A DNA stretch of 64,000 nt from ZC4RG36 sp964652205 (GCA_964652205.1 CAZZAO010000003.1:1-64000); one strand, 5' to 3'; shown: positions 35,076-44,564, numbered from the stretch's first letter. Program-made: numbers and translations. The notes: generated by a model from the letters alone, not told the origin.

Positions 35076-35822
35076 ATGCATATCGACATCGCAGGGCAGG
35101 TCGCGCTCGTCACGGGGTCGGCACATCGCGTCGGCAAGATCATCGCGCTGGAGCTGGCCCGTAACGGCGTCCATATCATGGTCCATTACGCCAGCAGCGC
35201 CGAAGAAACGGTCAAGGAGACGCTGCGCGAGATCAAGTCTGAGGGCGTCGACGCCTTTGCTGTGCAGGCGGACATCAGCACGCCAGCGGGCGTCGCGGCG
35301 GTTTTTGCCGCCGTGGGCGAGCAGTTCGGGCGGCTCAACATCCTCGTCAACAGCGCCTCGAATTTTCAGCGGCGCAGGCTGATGGACGTCAGTTATGCCG
35401 ACTGGCAGGCGACGATGGCGATCAACCTGACCGCGCCCTTCCTCTGCACGCAGCAGGCCGTCGCGCTGATGCTCCAGAACGACCCGTCGGGCGGCGCGAT
35501 TGTCAACATCCTCGACCGGGGCGCGCTGGAGCCGTGGCCGGCTTTCGCCCATCACGGCATCAGCAAGGCCGGGCTGCTGGCGCTGACTGAAGTGACTGCC
35601 GCCAGCCTGGGGCCGGAAATCCGCGCCAACGGTATTATTCCGGGCGCGATCCTCAAGTCGGAAAACCAGAGCCAGGAACAGTGGGAAGCCAACGCGCTCA
35701 AAACGCCGATGAAGCGTCCCGGCACGGCTGAGGACGTCGCCCGCGCCGTCGTCTATCTCGTCAGCGAGGACTGGATCACCGGCGCAACTCTGAAGGTCGA
35801 TGGCGGGGCGTTTCTGATCTAG
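35076..35822 (+). CDS. Short-chain dehydrogenase/reductase with a degenerate catalytic triad
   Basis: 248 aa from the ATG at 35076 (GGGAGA 6-8 bases upstream; the longer frame from 34896 is not protein-like). Rossmann motif TGSAHRVGK (13-21) and NSASNF resemble pteridine-reductase/FabG-type SDRs; NADPH is likely. The catalytic set is unusual: the Ser position reads NILDRG (L146/D147), and the Tyr of YxxxK is His (H160, HHGISK, with K164 kept). The rest (SLGPEIRANGIIPGAI, ITGATLKVDGG) is normal. Either a noncanonical reductase or a non-catalytic protein. Stands alone; flanked by gene-free DNA on both sides. Confidence 0.85.
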   Translation: MHIDIAGQVALVTGSAHRVGKIIALELARNGVHIMVHYASSAEETVKETLREIKSEGVDAFAVQADISTPAGVAAVFAAVGEQFGRLNILVNSASNFQRRRLMDVSYADWQATMAINLTAPFLCTQQAVALMLQNDPSGGAIVNILDRGALEPWPAFAHHGISKAGLLALTEVTAASLGPEIRANGIIPGAILKSENQSQEQWEANALKTPMKRPGTAEDVARAVVYLVSEDWITGATLKVDGGAFLI

Positions 35823-35991
35823 CGCCCGTTCTGGCTGATCGTTTTGAGCGAAGCGGTTCGGATGCGAAAAAGCGCCCCTATGGAAGGTCAATTCTCCGCT
35901 CCGAAACCTGACCCGACTGAGCGGCGGGCTGGCCGGGGTGATGAGTTGTGAAATCGAGCGCCCCCCTCATTCCGCGCTCACGTAAGGCTTT

Positions 35992-35997
35992 TATAAT
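35992..35997 (+). promoter_or_regulatory. Candidate -10 box for the thioredoxin/NHL gene
   Basis: A perfect TATAAT 47 bases upstream of the ATG at 36045, in GGCTTTTATAATG. The -35 region at 17 bases (ATTCCG) is poor. Confidence 0.4.
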
Positions 35998-36044
35998 GAT
36001 TGCACCCTAGAATCAACAGACTTGAGCGTAAACGGGGCAATCTT

Positions 36045-38105
36045 ATGCGTAAATGGATGCTGTTATCGGTGCTGTTCGCCCTGACCTCGCTGGGAATGGC
36101 GCGCGCGCAGGACGCTACCCCCGAAGCGACTCCCGGCGAAACCAGCCCCTACGTCGGCGACCCGGCCTATCCCGCGCCGGACTTTCCCGCTGGCCTCGAC
36201 TGGATCAACGTCAGCGCGCCGCTGACGATGCAATCCCTGCGCGGCAAGGTGATTGTGCTGGATTTTTGGACGTATGGCTGCATTAACTGCATCCACATGA
36301 TCCCGACGCTGCAAAAACTCGAAGCCAAATATGGCAGCGCGCTCCAGATCGTCGGCGTCCATTCAGCCAAGTTCGCCAACGAAGGCCAGACCGAGAACAT
36401 CCGCGAAATCGTCCAGCGTTATGGTCTCGAACATCCGGTCATCAACGACAACGAATTTAAGACCTGGAACCTGTACCAGCCCTACGGCGTCAGCGCGTGG
36501 CCGACCTTCGTCATGATCGACCCGCGCGGCAACCTGCTGGCGGTGCAGCCCGGCGAAATCCCCTACGAGGGCTTCGACGCGGTGATCGGCGGCATCGTCA
36601 ACTACTACGACGGCCTCGGCGAAATTGACCGGACGCCGATTCATCTGGCGCTCGAAGGCGCGGGCCTGCCGGGCAGCACGCTGGCCTTCCCCGGCAAGGT
36701 GCTGGCTGACCCGACCGGCAGCCGCCTGTTCATCGCCGACAGCAACCATAACCGCATCGTCGTCGCCGACCTTCAGAGCTATCAGGTCGAGGCCGTCATC
36801 GGCACGGGCGCAGCCAGCCTGACCGATGGCGCTTATGACAGCGCGACTTTCGACAAGCCGCAGGGCATGGCGCTCGACGGCAGCACGCTCTACGTCGCCG
36901 ATACGTACAATAACGCCATCCGCGCCATCGACCTCGACAAAAAGACGGTCACGACGGCTGCCGGAACCGGCGCGCAGGGCTACGCCGGAATCGCGCAGCA
37001 GAACCCGACTCAGGTTGCCCTGAGCAGTCCGTGGGACGTGGTCATGGGGCCGGGCCACATCCTCTACATTGCGATGGCCGGCCAGCATCAGATCTGGGCG
37101 CTGAGGCTGGACAAGGGCGTGATCGGGCCAGTGGTCGGCAGCGGCTACGAGGGCATGGAGAACGCGGGCTTTAAGGCGGCGCAGTTGGCTCAACCGAGCG
37201 GCCTGTACCTCGCTGACGACCAGCTCTACTTCGCCGACAGCGAGTCAAGCAGCGTGCGCGTGGCCGACCTCGGCAGACAGATCGTCACGTCGCTGGCCGG
37301 GCCGACGATCAACGACCTGTTCGACTTCGGCGATACCGACGGCAGCTATGGCACGTCGCGGCTTCAGCATCCGCTCGGCGTGACCGGCGGGCCGGACGGC
37401 ACAATCTTCGTCGCCGATACCTATAACAGCCGCGTCAAGAAGATCGACCCGGCGACGAAAACGACGACGACCGTTTTCGGCCTCGACGACAGCGGCTTCC
37501 ACGACGGCGACAGCCAGACGGCGCAGTTCTACGAGCCGGGCGGCCTGAGCTACGCCAACGGCAAACTGTACGTGGCCGATACCAATAACAACGCCATCCG
37601 CGTGATTGATCTGGCGGCGGGACAGGTCAGCACGGTCAGCTTCCCCAATCCCGAAGCGCTCCAGATTGCCGACCAGATCACCGTCGCAGGCGGCAACAGC
37701 GCGGCAGGCGAGCATCTGACGCTCGACGCGCAGACGGTCAAGGCCGGAACCGGCTCGATCACGCTCAGGATCACGCTGCCAGACGGCTACAAGATCAACG
37801 ATCAGGCCCCGTCGTATGCCACCTGGACGAGCGGCGGCAAGGTCAACCTGGCGGATGAGACGGCCAACAGCGGCCACATCACCACCGCTACCGTCAGCTA
37901 CCCGGTGATGTTCACCGAAGGCAGCGACACGCTCCACGGCGAACTCGCCATTTACTACTGCGAAGCCGTCCACGAGAGCCTGTGCTATCTCGACGCGCTG
38001 ACGGTCGATCTGCCGGTGACGGTCAGCCGCAGCGCGACTTCCAGCGATCTGGTCGTCGAGCGCTCAATCACGCCGCCGAAGGTCGTCAGCGGCAGTCTGC
38101 CCTGA
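36045..38105 (+). CDS. Secreted thioredoxin-like NHL-repeat protein (NHLRC2-like)
   Basis: 686 aa from the ATG at 36045, which gives a clean signal peptide (MRKWMLLSVLFALTS to ARAQ). Residues about 55-195 are a thioredoxin fold with CxxC (YGCINCIH) in the position used by ResA/TlpA-type and NHLRC2 proteins. Residues about 210-540 hold NHL beta-propeller repeats (RLFIADSNHNRIVVADL, YVADTYNNAIRAIDLD, IFVADTYNSRVKKIDP, YVADTNNNAIRVIDLA). A C-terminal beta-rich domain (about 560-686) with a CEAVHESLC Cys pair follows, like DsbD N-terminal domains. Likely an extracytoplasmic thiol-disulfide protein. Ended by a terminator at 38134. Confidence 0.9.
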   Translation: MRKWMLLSVLFALTSLGMARAQDATPEATPGETSPYVGDPAYPAPDFPAGLDWINVSAPLTMQSLRGKVIVLDFWTYGCINCIHMIPTLQKLEAKYGSALQIVGVHSAKFANEGQTENIREIVQRYGLEHPVINDNEFKTWNLYQPYGVSAWPTFVMIDPRGNLLAVQPGEIPYEGFDAVIGGIVNYYDGLGEIDRTPIHLALEGAGLPGSTLAFPGKVLADPTGSRLFIADSNHNRIVVADLQSYQVEAVIGTGAASLTDGAYDSATFDKPQGMALDGSTLYVADTYNNAIRAIDLDKKTVTTAAGTGAQGYAGIAQQNPTQVALSSPWDVVMGPGHILYIAMAGQHQIWALRLDKGVIGPVVGSGYEGMENAGFKAAQLAQPSGLYLADDQLYFADSESSSVRVADLGRQIVTSLAGPTINDLFDFGDTDGSYGTSRLQHPLGVTGGPDGTIFVADTYNSRVKKIDPATKTTTTVFGLDDSGFHDGDSQTAQFYEPGGLSYANGKLYVADTNNNAIRVIDLAAGQVSTVSFPNPEALQIADQITVAGGNSAAGEHLTLDAQTVKAGTGSITLRITLPDGYKINDQAPSYATWTSGGKVNLADETANSGHITTATVSYPVMFTEGSDTLHGELAIYYCEAVHESLCYLDALTVDLPVTVSRSATSSDLVVERSITPPKVVSGSLP

Positions 38106-38133
38106 TCGCATCCTGTCAGGCTGCCGCTGGCAG

Positions 38134-38176
38134 CGGCCCCACGAGCGGAATAGGCGCGCTCGCGGGGCCGTTTGCT
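38134..38176 (+). terminator. Intrinsic terminator after the thioredoxin/NHL gene
   Basis: CGGCCCC and GAGCG (38134-38147) pair with CGCTC and GGGGCCG (38157-38170), with one 2-base internal loop, followed by TTTGCTTCT. Confidence 0.7.
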
Positions 38177-38238
38177 TCTAACGGCGCTGCCGGTCTATAG
38201 TTGCCGCAGAGACATCCTCCACAAAAGGGCAGGCTTCC

Positions 38239-40419
38239 GTGCGTTCGACACTCCTCTTCAATGCTGGCTGGCTGTTCGCCCCGCGCGAGCTGGACGAGCG
38301 CGCGCCGGACAGCGCCTTCGAGCCGGTCACGCTGCCGCATACCAACGTCGTGCTGCCGTGGCACAATTTCGACAACGCCGAATATCAGTTCATCTCGACT
38401 TATCGCAAGCACTTCACCCTGCCGGAAGCGCGAGCAGGACGCCGCGTGTACGTCGATTTCGACGGCGCGATGATCGCCGCGGACGTCTTTATCAACGGCC
38501 AGCACGTCGCCACTCACGGCGGCGGCTACACGCCGTTTTCCGCCGACCTGACGCCGTACCTTCACGATGGCGACAACGTCCTGCGCGTCCGGCTCGATTC
38601 GACCGAACGGGCGGACATCCCCCCCTACGGTTTCGTCGTCGATTACCTGACCTTCGGCGGCCTCTACCGTGACGCGCATTTACGGATGGTCGAGCCGTGC
38701 TACATCGCCGACGTCTTCGCCCGCCCGCTCAACGCGCTGACGCAGCCGCGGCTTGAACTTGACGTCACGCTGGTCAACGAAAGCGACCAATCGGCGCAGG
38801 CCGAGCTGGCAGCAGCGGTCGAAGGGCTGATCGACCTTCCGGCGCGGCTGGTGACACTGGCGCCGGGAGAGCGGAAAACCGTCGTCTTTGAAGCCAGCGC
38901 GCCGCCGGAAGTCCGGTTGTGGACGCCGGACTCGCCCGCGCTGTACGTCGTCCGCGCCAGCCTGCTCGACGCGCAGGGCAGCGCCGCCGATCAGGTCGAG
39001 ACGCACATCGGCTGGCGCGAGGCGCATTTCGATGCCGACGGCGGTTTCACACTCAACGGCCAGCCGCTCAAACTGCGCGGCCTCAATCGGCATCAGACCT
39101 ACCCGTATATCGGCGCGGCGGCTCCGGCGCGGCTTCAGCGTAAGGACGCCGACATCCTGCGCGACGAACTGGGCGTCAACCTCGTCCGCACCTCGCATTA
39201 CCCGCAGTCGCCACATTTTCTCGACCGCTGCGACGAGATCGGCCTGCTGGTGTTCGAGGAAATCCCCGGCTGGCAGTACATCGGCGACGACGACTGGCAG
39301 GCGCTGACGCTCGCCAACGTCGAGGCGATGATCCGACGCGACCGCAATCATCCGTCGATCATCCTGTGGGGCGTCCGCATCAACGAATCGCCCGACGACC
39401 ATGATCTGTATGTTAAGACCAACGCGCTGGCGCGCCGGCTCGACGCGACGCGGCAGACCGGCGGCGTCCGTAACTTCCTCGAAAGCGAGCTTTTAGAGGA
39501 TGTTTACACGTTCAACGACTTCTCGAAGGGCGTGCTTGAGCCGCGCGTGACGCCGCACCTGATTACCGAGTTCAACGGCCACATGTTCCCGACGAAAACA
39601 TGGGACGGCGAAGAACGCGCCATCGAGCACGCGCTGCGCCACGCGGCGATTCAGGACGCGGCGGCGGGCAACCCGCGCGTCAGCGGGGCGATTGGCTGGT
39701 GCGCCTTCGACTACAACACGCACCGCGAGTTTGGCTCCGGCGACCGCCTGTGCTATCACGGCGTCAGCGACATCTTCCGGCTGCCGAAGATGGCGGCCTA
39801 CTTCTATGAGAGCCAGCAGCCCCCGGCGCGCCGTCCAGTCGTGCGCGCCGCGACCTACTGGACGATGGGCGACCGCAGCGAAGGCGGCAACGACCCGCTG
39901 ACGGTCTTCAGCAACTGCGAGGAGATCGACGTCTACTGCGGGGCGATTCTGCACGGGCGCTTCCAGCCCGACCGCGTGACTTATCCGCACCTCGACTATC
40001 CGCCGTTCACCGTGCCGGGACTGCCGATCACGGCGACGTGGGGATCGCTGTATGAGGATTTGCGCGTGATCGGCTATATCGGCGGGCAGGCCGTGGCTGA
40101 GGAATGGCACGCCGCCGATGGGCTGCCGAAGGCGCTGCTGCTCACGCCGGACGATGCCGCGCTGGACGCCGACGGCGCGGACATGACCCGGCTGACGATC
40201 AGGATCGTCGATGCTTACGGCAACCGCCTGCCCTACGCAGCGCAGGCCGTGACGCTGACCGTCGATGGCCCCGCCGAAATTATCGGCGAGAATCCGTTTG
40301 TGACGCTGGGCGGACAGGGCGCGGTCTACCTGAAGGCGCGGCGCGAAAAGGGCGTCGCCACGATTCACGCGACGACGCCCCGTTTGCCCGCAGCGCAGGC
40401 GCAGGTCAGGCTGCGTTAG
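38239..40419 (+). CDS. Glycoside hydrolase family 2 protein
   Basis: 726 aa from a GTG (AAGGG about 11 bases upstream). Domain order is typical of GH2: jelly-roll sugar-binding domain (about 1-165; FEPVTLPHTN, then VFINGQHVATHGGGYTPF), Ig-like domain (about 170-265), TIM barrel (about 265-560) and C-terminal beta domains. Acid/base Glu lies in ILWGVRINES, nucleophile Glu in LITEFNG. GLNRHQTYPYIG is the expected loop before the barrel. Substrate could be beta-galactoside, mannoside or glucuronide. No signal peptide, so it acts on imported oligosaccharides in the cytoplasm. Confidence 0.92.
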   Translation: MRSTLLFNAGWLFAPRELDERAPDSAFEPVTLPHTNVVLPWHNFDNAEYQFISTYRKHFTLPEARAGRRVYVDFDGAMIAADVFINGQHVATHGGGYTPFSADLTPYLHDGDNVLRVRLDSTERADIPPYGFVVDYLTFGGLYRDAHLRMVEPCYIADVFARPLNALTQPRLELDVTLVNESDQSAQAELAAAVEGLIDLPARLVTLAPGERKTVVFEASAPPEVRLWTPDSPALYVVRASLLDAQGSAADQVETHIGWREAHFDADGGFTLNGQPLKLRGLNRHQTYPYIGAAAPARLQRKDADILRDELGVNLVRTSHYPQSPHFLDRCDEIGLLVFEEIPGWQYIGDDDWQALTLANVEAMIRRDRNHPSIILWGVRINESPDDHDLYVKTNALARRLDATRQTGGVRNFLESELLEDVYTFNDFSKGVLEPRVTPHLITEFNGHMFPTKTWDGEERAIEHALRHAAIQDAAAGNPRVSGAIGWCAFDYNTHREFGSGDRLCYHGVSDIFRLPKMAAYFYESQQPPARRPVVRAATYWTMGDRSEGGNDPLTVFSNCEEIDVYCGAILHGRFQPDRVTYPHLDYPPFTVPGLPITATWGSLYEDLRVIGYIGGQAVAEEWHAADGLPKALLLTPDDAALDADGADMTRLTIRIVDAYGNRLPYAAQAVTLTVDGPAEIIGENPFVTLGGQGAVYLKARREKGVATIHATTPRLPAAQAQVRLR

Positions 40420-40429
40420 ACGGTGTACC

Positions 40430-40900
40430 CTACTTGCCGGAGAAAGCAGGAACCTGACTGAAGATGTCGTTCAGATCGTCGAGCGCGCGCTGAATCCGCG
40501 CCAGATGATCGACCGGGATGGACGAAAACAACTCGCGCATCTTTTCTTCCCGGCGCTGATCGATCCGCTCCAGCAGGGCCATACCCTCATCGTTGATCGA
40601 GATCAGCTTCTGGCGGCGATCTTCCGGGTTTTCGCGCCGCGTCAGCAGGCCGCGCTGAAGCAGTCGGTCGATTAACTGGCTGGCCGCAGGCTGCGACAGC
40701 GTAATGACCGAAGCCAACTGCGAGACGGTCAGGAGTTCCTCACGATGACGGCTGAGATAGTAGAGCACCATGAACTGAGGCAGCGTGAAGTCGAGGTCCT
40801 GAATCGAGGTGAAATGGCCCATGACGCGGTCGGAAACGCCGGTCTGCATGGCGCGCATGGTTTCGATGATACTGTCGATAGCATCGGCCTTGTCGGTCAT
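40430..40900 (-). CDS. MarR-family transcriptional regulator
   Basis: 156 aa, AGGGAGA 8 bases before the ATG. Winged helix at about 55-115 (LLTVSQLASVITLSQPAASQLIDRL, then TRRENPEDRRQKLISINDEG with the wing Arg residues). N- and C-terminal helices form the dimer. Such proteins respond to phenolic or oxidative ligands and usually repress adjacent genes and themselves. It diverges from the baeRF protein gene at 41116; the 215-base spacer contains a good inverted repeat (41080-41097). Convergent with the GH2 gene, 10 bases apart. Confidence 0.92.
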   Translation of the reverse strand: MTDKADAIDSIIETMRAMQTGVSDRVMGHFTSIQDLDFTLPQFMVLYYLSRHREELLTVSQLASVITLSQPAASQLIDRLLQRGLLTRRENPEDRRQKLISINDEGMALLERIDQRREEKMRELFSSIPVDHLARIQRALDDLNDIFSQVPAFSGK

Positions 40901-41079
40901 TGAATTTGTCTCCCTGTAACGACCATCCGAGTGATCGGACGTGAGGCCGACGGCAGGCCGAATTAATCATTCATACGGTCAATTAGATTTTAACACCAAT
41001 GTAATTGCTGCACCAGCCAACGACAGCGGCGGCTGCCGGGCATTAAGGACGCTCTAACGCCGGATCGCTCGCCCCGGCG

Positions 41080-41097
41080 TTACAATGTAGGTTGTAA
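41080..41097. promoter_or_regulatory. Inverted repeat TTACAA-N6-TTGTAA, candidate operator
   Basis: Perfect 6-bp arms with a 6-bp spacer. It overlaps a TACAAT box (41081-41086) and lies 18 bases upstream of the baeRF protein start. The spacing suits a dimeric winged-helix repressor such as the divergent MarR. Confidence 0.45.
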
Positions 41098-41115
41098 TGC
41101 AAAGGAGCGCAGCCG

Positions 41116-42237
41116 ATGATCGACGTCAAAGAAGTCAAGGAACTGCTCGAACAAATCGGAGATCAAACACTCAGCCTGTACCTTGATGTCAGCGAAGGCA
41201 AGCTCGAAAATCAGGCGGTCGCGCCGCAGTGGAGCGTGTGGCTCAAGAATACGCTGCGCGATCTGGGCAGCGGCCTGACCCGTGAAGACGCTCAGGCATG
41301 GCCGCAGATTCGTGACCGGGTCGAAGGCTATTTCGACCCGTACAGCGCGGGCTACAAGCCGCAGGCGCGCGGGATTGTGCTGTTCACCAGTCCCTCGTAT
41401 CAGCAGGCTTACGAGCTGCCGATCTCCTTCAAAAATCAGGCGTCGTTCGGCAAGCCCCACGTCGCGCCGCTGTTGTGGGCGATTGACGAGTACGAGCCGT
41501 ATCTGGTCGCCATGGTCGATAAGGAAAAGGCGCGCTTTTTCAGCAGTTATCTGGCGTCCATCGACTTTCAGGACAGCCTCGAAATCGACCTCGACCAATA
41601 CGATTTCGCCGAGCGCCCGATGAGGAATGTCACCATCGGCGGCAACGAAGGCGGCGGTGGAACGAACAAGGAAGCGTGGCAGCGGATGATCAACGAGCAC
41701 GAGCGGCGCTTCTACCGGCAGGTAGCGGATACGGCGGTTAAACTGGCCGACCAGCAGAAGGCCGAGCGCATCATCATCGCTGGCTCGGAAGACTCGCTGC
41801 ACGAGGTCTACAACCTGTTCAGCGAGCACGATCAGACGCGAATCGCCGGGATGGCAGCCATCCCGATGCAGTCAACGACTGCCGAAATCTTCCAGCAGAT
41901 TTTGCCGGTGGCGCAGGCGTTCGAGCGCGAGCAGGAGATGACGCTGGTTTCCGAAGTGATCGACTTCGCCCGATCAGGCGGGCGCGGCGCGCTGGGGCGC
42001 GAGGCGGTCGATAGGGCGATATCGATGCAGCGCGTCGAACGGCTGATCCTGCCGTGGCCGGTCGACAGCCCTTCGATGAATGAGTATCTGGAAACGCTCG
42101 CTTACCGAGCGCTCCAGCTCAACAGTCAGGTTGAGCTGGTTCATGAGGCCGCCGCAGATCGACTGACAGCGGAAGGGGGCGTCGCGGCGCGGCTGTATTA
42201 CGCCATCGACGCCCGACCGGACAGCGACGGACATTAA
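41116..42237 (+). CDS. Archaeo-eukaryotic release-factor-like (baeRF/VLRF1-type) protein
   Basis: 373 aa; AAGGAG 8 bases upstream. Three-part plan of bacterial aeRF1-like proteins: N-terminal about 1-130 (LLEQIGDQTLSLYLDV, then AVAPQWSVWLKN), central about 130-265 with LVAMVDKEKARFFSSYL and AERIIIAGSEDSLHEVYNLF, and C-terminal domain 3-like about 270-373 ending GGVAARLYYAI. The GGQ tripeptide of true release factors is absent; a Gly-rich loop GGNEGGGGTNKEAW occupies a similar place. Probably a ribosome-associated factor for stress or rescue; function unproven. Divergent from marR; own terminator at 42256. Confidence 0.8.
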   Translation: MIDVKEVKELLEQIGDQTLSLYLDVSEGKLENQAVAPQWSVWLKNTLRDLGSGLTREDAQAWPQIRDRVEGYFDPYSAGYKPQARGIVLFTSPSYQQAYELPISFKNQASFGKPHVAPLLWAIDEYEPYLVAMVDKEKARFFSSYLASIDFQDSLEIDLDQYDFAERPMRNVTIGGNEGGGGTNKEAWQRMINEHERRFYRQVADTAVKLADQQKAERIIIAGSEDSLHEVYNLFSEHDQTRIAGMAAIPMQSTTAEIFQQILPVAQAFEREQEMTLVSEVIDFARSGGRGALGREAVDRAISMQRVERLILPWPVDSPSMNEYLETLAYRALQLNSQVELVHEAAADRLTAEGGVAARLYYAIDARPDSDGH

Positions 42238-42255
42238 TCAGGCCGCGCACAAATG

Positions 42256-42276
42256 AGGCGAATGGGTTCGCCTTTT
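42256..42276 (+). terminator. Intrinsic terminator of the baeRF protein gene
   Basis: AGGCGAA with TTCGCCT, loop TGGG, followed by TTT. Confidence 0.75.
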
Positions 42277-42411
42277 GGTGATCGCCGCGCGCGTTATGGA
42301 TAAGGTCAGGCGCAGCATGTCTGCCTTCTGTATGGGCGCGATTTTCCGCACCAGTGCGCCGAAAACCTCGCTCAGAACGGCGATCTATAACGAGCGTCAT
42401 CGGGTGGAATG

Positions 42412-42451
42412 GCGCGCAAAAACAACAGCGCGGGGATGATGCCCGCGCTGT
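42412..42451 (-). terminator. Intrinsic terminator of the V4R protein gene
   Basis: ACAGCGCGGG (42425-42434) with CCCGCGCTGT (42442-42451), loop GATGATG, followed on the minus strand by TGTTTTTG. Confidence 0.85.
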
Positions 42452-42475
42452 CGGTGGTGCAGCGGAAAGCCAGCG

Positions 42476-43108
42476 CTAACCTATCGGCTCTTTGTAGATC
42501 ACATAGCGGCCAATGTCATCGCCTTTGGCGATGCAGGTCGCCATATCGACCTTGAATTCGTGGCCGCCGGACACCCAACCAAGCCCTTCCTGCAGCAGCC
42601 CCTGGCCGGCGAAGCAGACCGGCTTATCGGCCTTGCGGTTCCAGCACATCGGGCAGCGCTCAAGCGTGTAGATGATACGGTCGCTGCCTTCATCATAGAC
42701 ATTCGAAATCTGATCGGAAAACTGCGAGAAGATGTTCGCCATCGCCGGGACGCCAACCTTGAGCTTGGCATTGAGCGGCAGCACCTTAAACGCCAGGTCG
42801 CCGACGCCCGCCAGCGCGCCGAACGAGCGCAGCGCCTGAGCGAAGGTCGCGCGACCGGCGCGCAGCGCCAGCCCCCGACCGCCGCGCGGCCCATACATCT
42901 CTTCAAGCGCGACGTTGAGCGCGGTAAACTCGGCGAAGTCGAAGCCCTTTTCGAGATTGTCCGGCGGGTAGTGATCGACGTACTGCTGCAACCCGGCCAA
43001 ATTCAGGACGGCATTGAGGCCGTTCTTGCCCATAACATCTTCCATCGCCTCGATGAAGATGCGCGCAAACTTATTCGGGTAATAATATCCACTCTTTTCA
43101 GGTGGCAT
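42476..43108 (-). CDS. V4R-domain protein
   Basis: 210 aa from the ATG at 43108, with GGGAGG about 10 bases upstream; longer readings to 43126 or 43183 are possible but the Arg-rich extension looks non-coding. C-terminal about 130-210 matches the 4-vinyl-reductase (V4R) pattern of small-molecule-binding sensors, with Cys pairs RCPMCWNRKADKPVCF and a late MATCIAKGDD. N-terminal helical part includes YYYPNKFARIFIEAMEDVMG. Such proteins bind hydrophobic ligands (hydrocarbon-binding or BchJ-like). No partner gene beside it. Own terminator downstream. Confidence 0.8.
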   Translation of the reverse strand: MPPEKSGYYYPNKFARIFIEAMEDVMGKNGLNAVLNLAGLQQYVDHYPPDNLEKGFDFAEFTALNVALEEMYGPRGGRGLALRAGRATFAQALRSFGALAGVGDLAFKVLPLNAKLKVGVPAMANIFSQFSDQISNVYDEGSDRIIYTLERCPMCWNRKADKPVCFAGQGLLQEGLGWVSGGHEFKVDMATCIAKGDDIGRYVIYKEPIG

Positions 43109-43481
43109 TCTACGGAGTCCTCCCATTCGTGCGCGGCTCGGCGCGGCGTTCGTCGGCGCGCGGGATCGAGCGCGACTTGACACTTGAGGCTAGGTCAAGT
43201 ATACGGCAAAACATTCGCTTGCCAACTTAAGATGCCGACGGCTCGGATGACAAATGTCACCTCATGCGCGGGTCAGACCCCGGTGGACGCGGCGCGAATG
43301 CACTTCCGGCGGATGACGCCGCGGTTATTGCGCATGGCAAAACTAAAAGTGAGCAGTCAGTGAAATGCGGATTGTAAACTTTGAGAACAATGCTAAAGTT
43401 TGCATAAGCACCCGACGCTGCGAGATTTGCTTTGACGACCGGGCAAGCGGCACGGTCGCCGTTACCGAACCGAGGTGACAG
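43109..43481. other. Intergenic region between divergent V4R and DUF2207-like genes
   Basis: The 373 bases contain upstream signals of both genes. An AT-rich patch (about 43320-43410) probably includes the promoters, but no well-spaced pair of boxes was found. Confidence 0.4.
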
Positions 43482-44555
43482 ATGCGATTGAAATCCCTGA
43501 TCGGTTTTATGATCCTTGCGCTGAGTCTGAGCATGATTTCCACGGCTTTGGCGCAAAGCCCCAGCGTCGAATGGAGCGCCTGGAACGCGCAGATCACAGC
43601 GCATCCGGGCAGCGCCCCGCTCGACATCGCCGAGACCCAGATCATTAAGGTGACGGGCGGGACGCTCCACGGCGGGACGCGCAATTTCTCGCAGCCCGTC
43701 AATATCCAGAGCGTCTATCTGGCGCTCAACGGCAGCCAGCCAACTCAGCTTTCACAGGGCAGCAGCCCCGGCAGCTACAGCGTCAGCAGCGCCAACGGCG
43801 ATGTGGTCGTCAATTACGAACTGCCGCGAGCGGCTAACGTCGGCGACAGCTTCGCCGTCCAGATCAACTACACCGTCAACCCGACGACGGCGGGCCTGAT
43901 CGACTGGAACGTTGTCCCCGGTACGCATCCCGGCCCGGTCAACAGCAGCAAAGTCACGATCAACTTTCCCGACGGGCAGGCTCCGAGCGCCGATTTCGTC
44001 CGCGTGCCGCAGGGCAGCGGAACTGTCACCGCGTCGGGCAGCAGCATCGTCGTCCAGTCGCAGGGCGTGATTCCCGCCAACCAGCCGTTCGAGATTCAAC
44101 TCCCCTACGGCGCGAACGTCGGCCAACCGGCCAACGGCAACAGCGCCCCGGTGCAGAACGCGCCGGTACAGAATGCCCCGATCCAGAACGCGCCCGCAAG
44201 TGGCGCGACCGGCACGAGCAATGACAGCGGCGGCATCCTCGGCAGCCTCCTGCCGATCCTGTGCATCATCGGCCTGTTAGTGATCTTCGGCGGCAGCTCG
44301 CTGCTGCGCGGCCTGCTCGGCGGCGTTCTGGGCGGCGCGGTCGGGGGCGCGCTCGGCAGGGGCGGCAATTCTGGCGGCGGTATTTTTGGCGGCAGGGGCG
44401 GCAGTTCCGGCGGCGGCATCTTCGGCGGCGGGAGTGGCAATTCCGGCGGCAGCGGGTCGAGCGGGCGTGGCTTCCGCCAGAGCGCCGACCAGAACCGGGA
44501 AGTGCCGACCATCAACAATGATAAAGAATCCGGCGGCGGCGCGGGCTTCCATTAG
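43482..44555 (+). CDS. Secreted, membrane-anchored DUF2207-like protein with Gly-rich tail
   Basis: 357 aa. Signal peptide (1-24, ending STALAQ), then an extracytoplasmic beta-rich domain (about 25-210; YSVSSANGDVVVNYELPR and WNVVPGTHPGPVNSSKVTI resemble DUF2207/NPCBM-type proteins), then three PVQNAP-type repeats (223-238), a membrane helix (about 252-270) and a cytoplasmic Gly-rich tail built of GGGIFGG units. True DUF2207 proteins are longer, so this is a short relative. The next gene, a secreted metalloprotease, starts 9 bases downstream, so the two are cotranscribed. Confidence 0.7.
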   Translation: MRLKSLIGFMILALSLSMISTALAQSPSVEWSAWNAQITAHPGSAPLDIAETQIIKVTGGTLHGGTRNFSQPVNIQSVYLALNGSQPTQLSQGSSPGSYSVSSANGDVVVNYELPRAANVGDSFAVQINYTVNPTTAGLIDWNVVPGTHPGPVNSSKVTINFPDGQAPSADFVRVPQGSGTVTASGSSIVVQSQGVIPANQPFEIQLPYGANVGQPANGNSAPVQNAPVQNAPIQNAPASGATGTSNDSGGILGSLLPILCIIGLLVIFGGSSLLRGLLGGVLGGAVGGALGRGGNSGGGIFGGRGGSSGGGIFGGGSGNSGGSGSSGRGFRQSADQNREVPTINNDKESGGGAGFH

Positions 44556-44564
44556 AGGCAGGGC

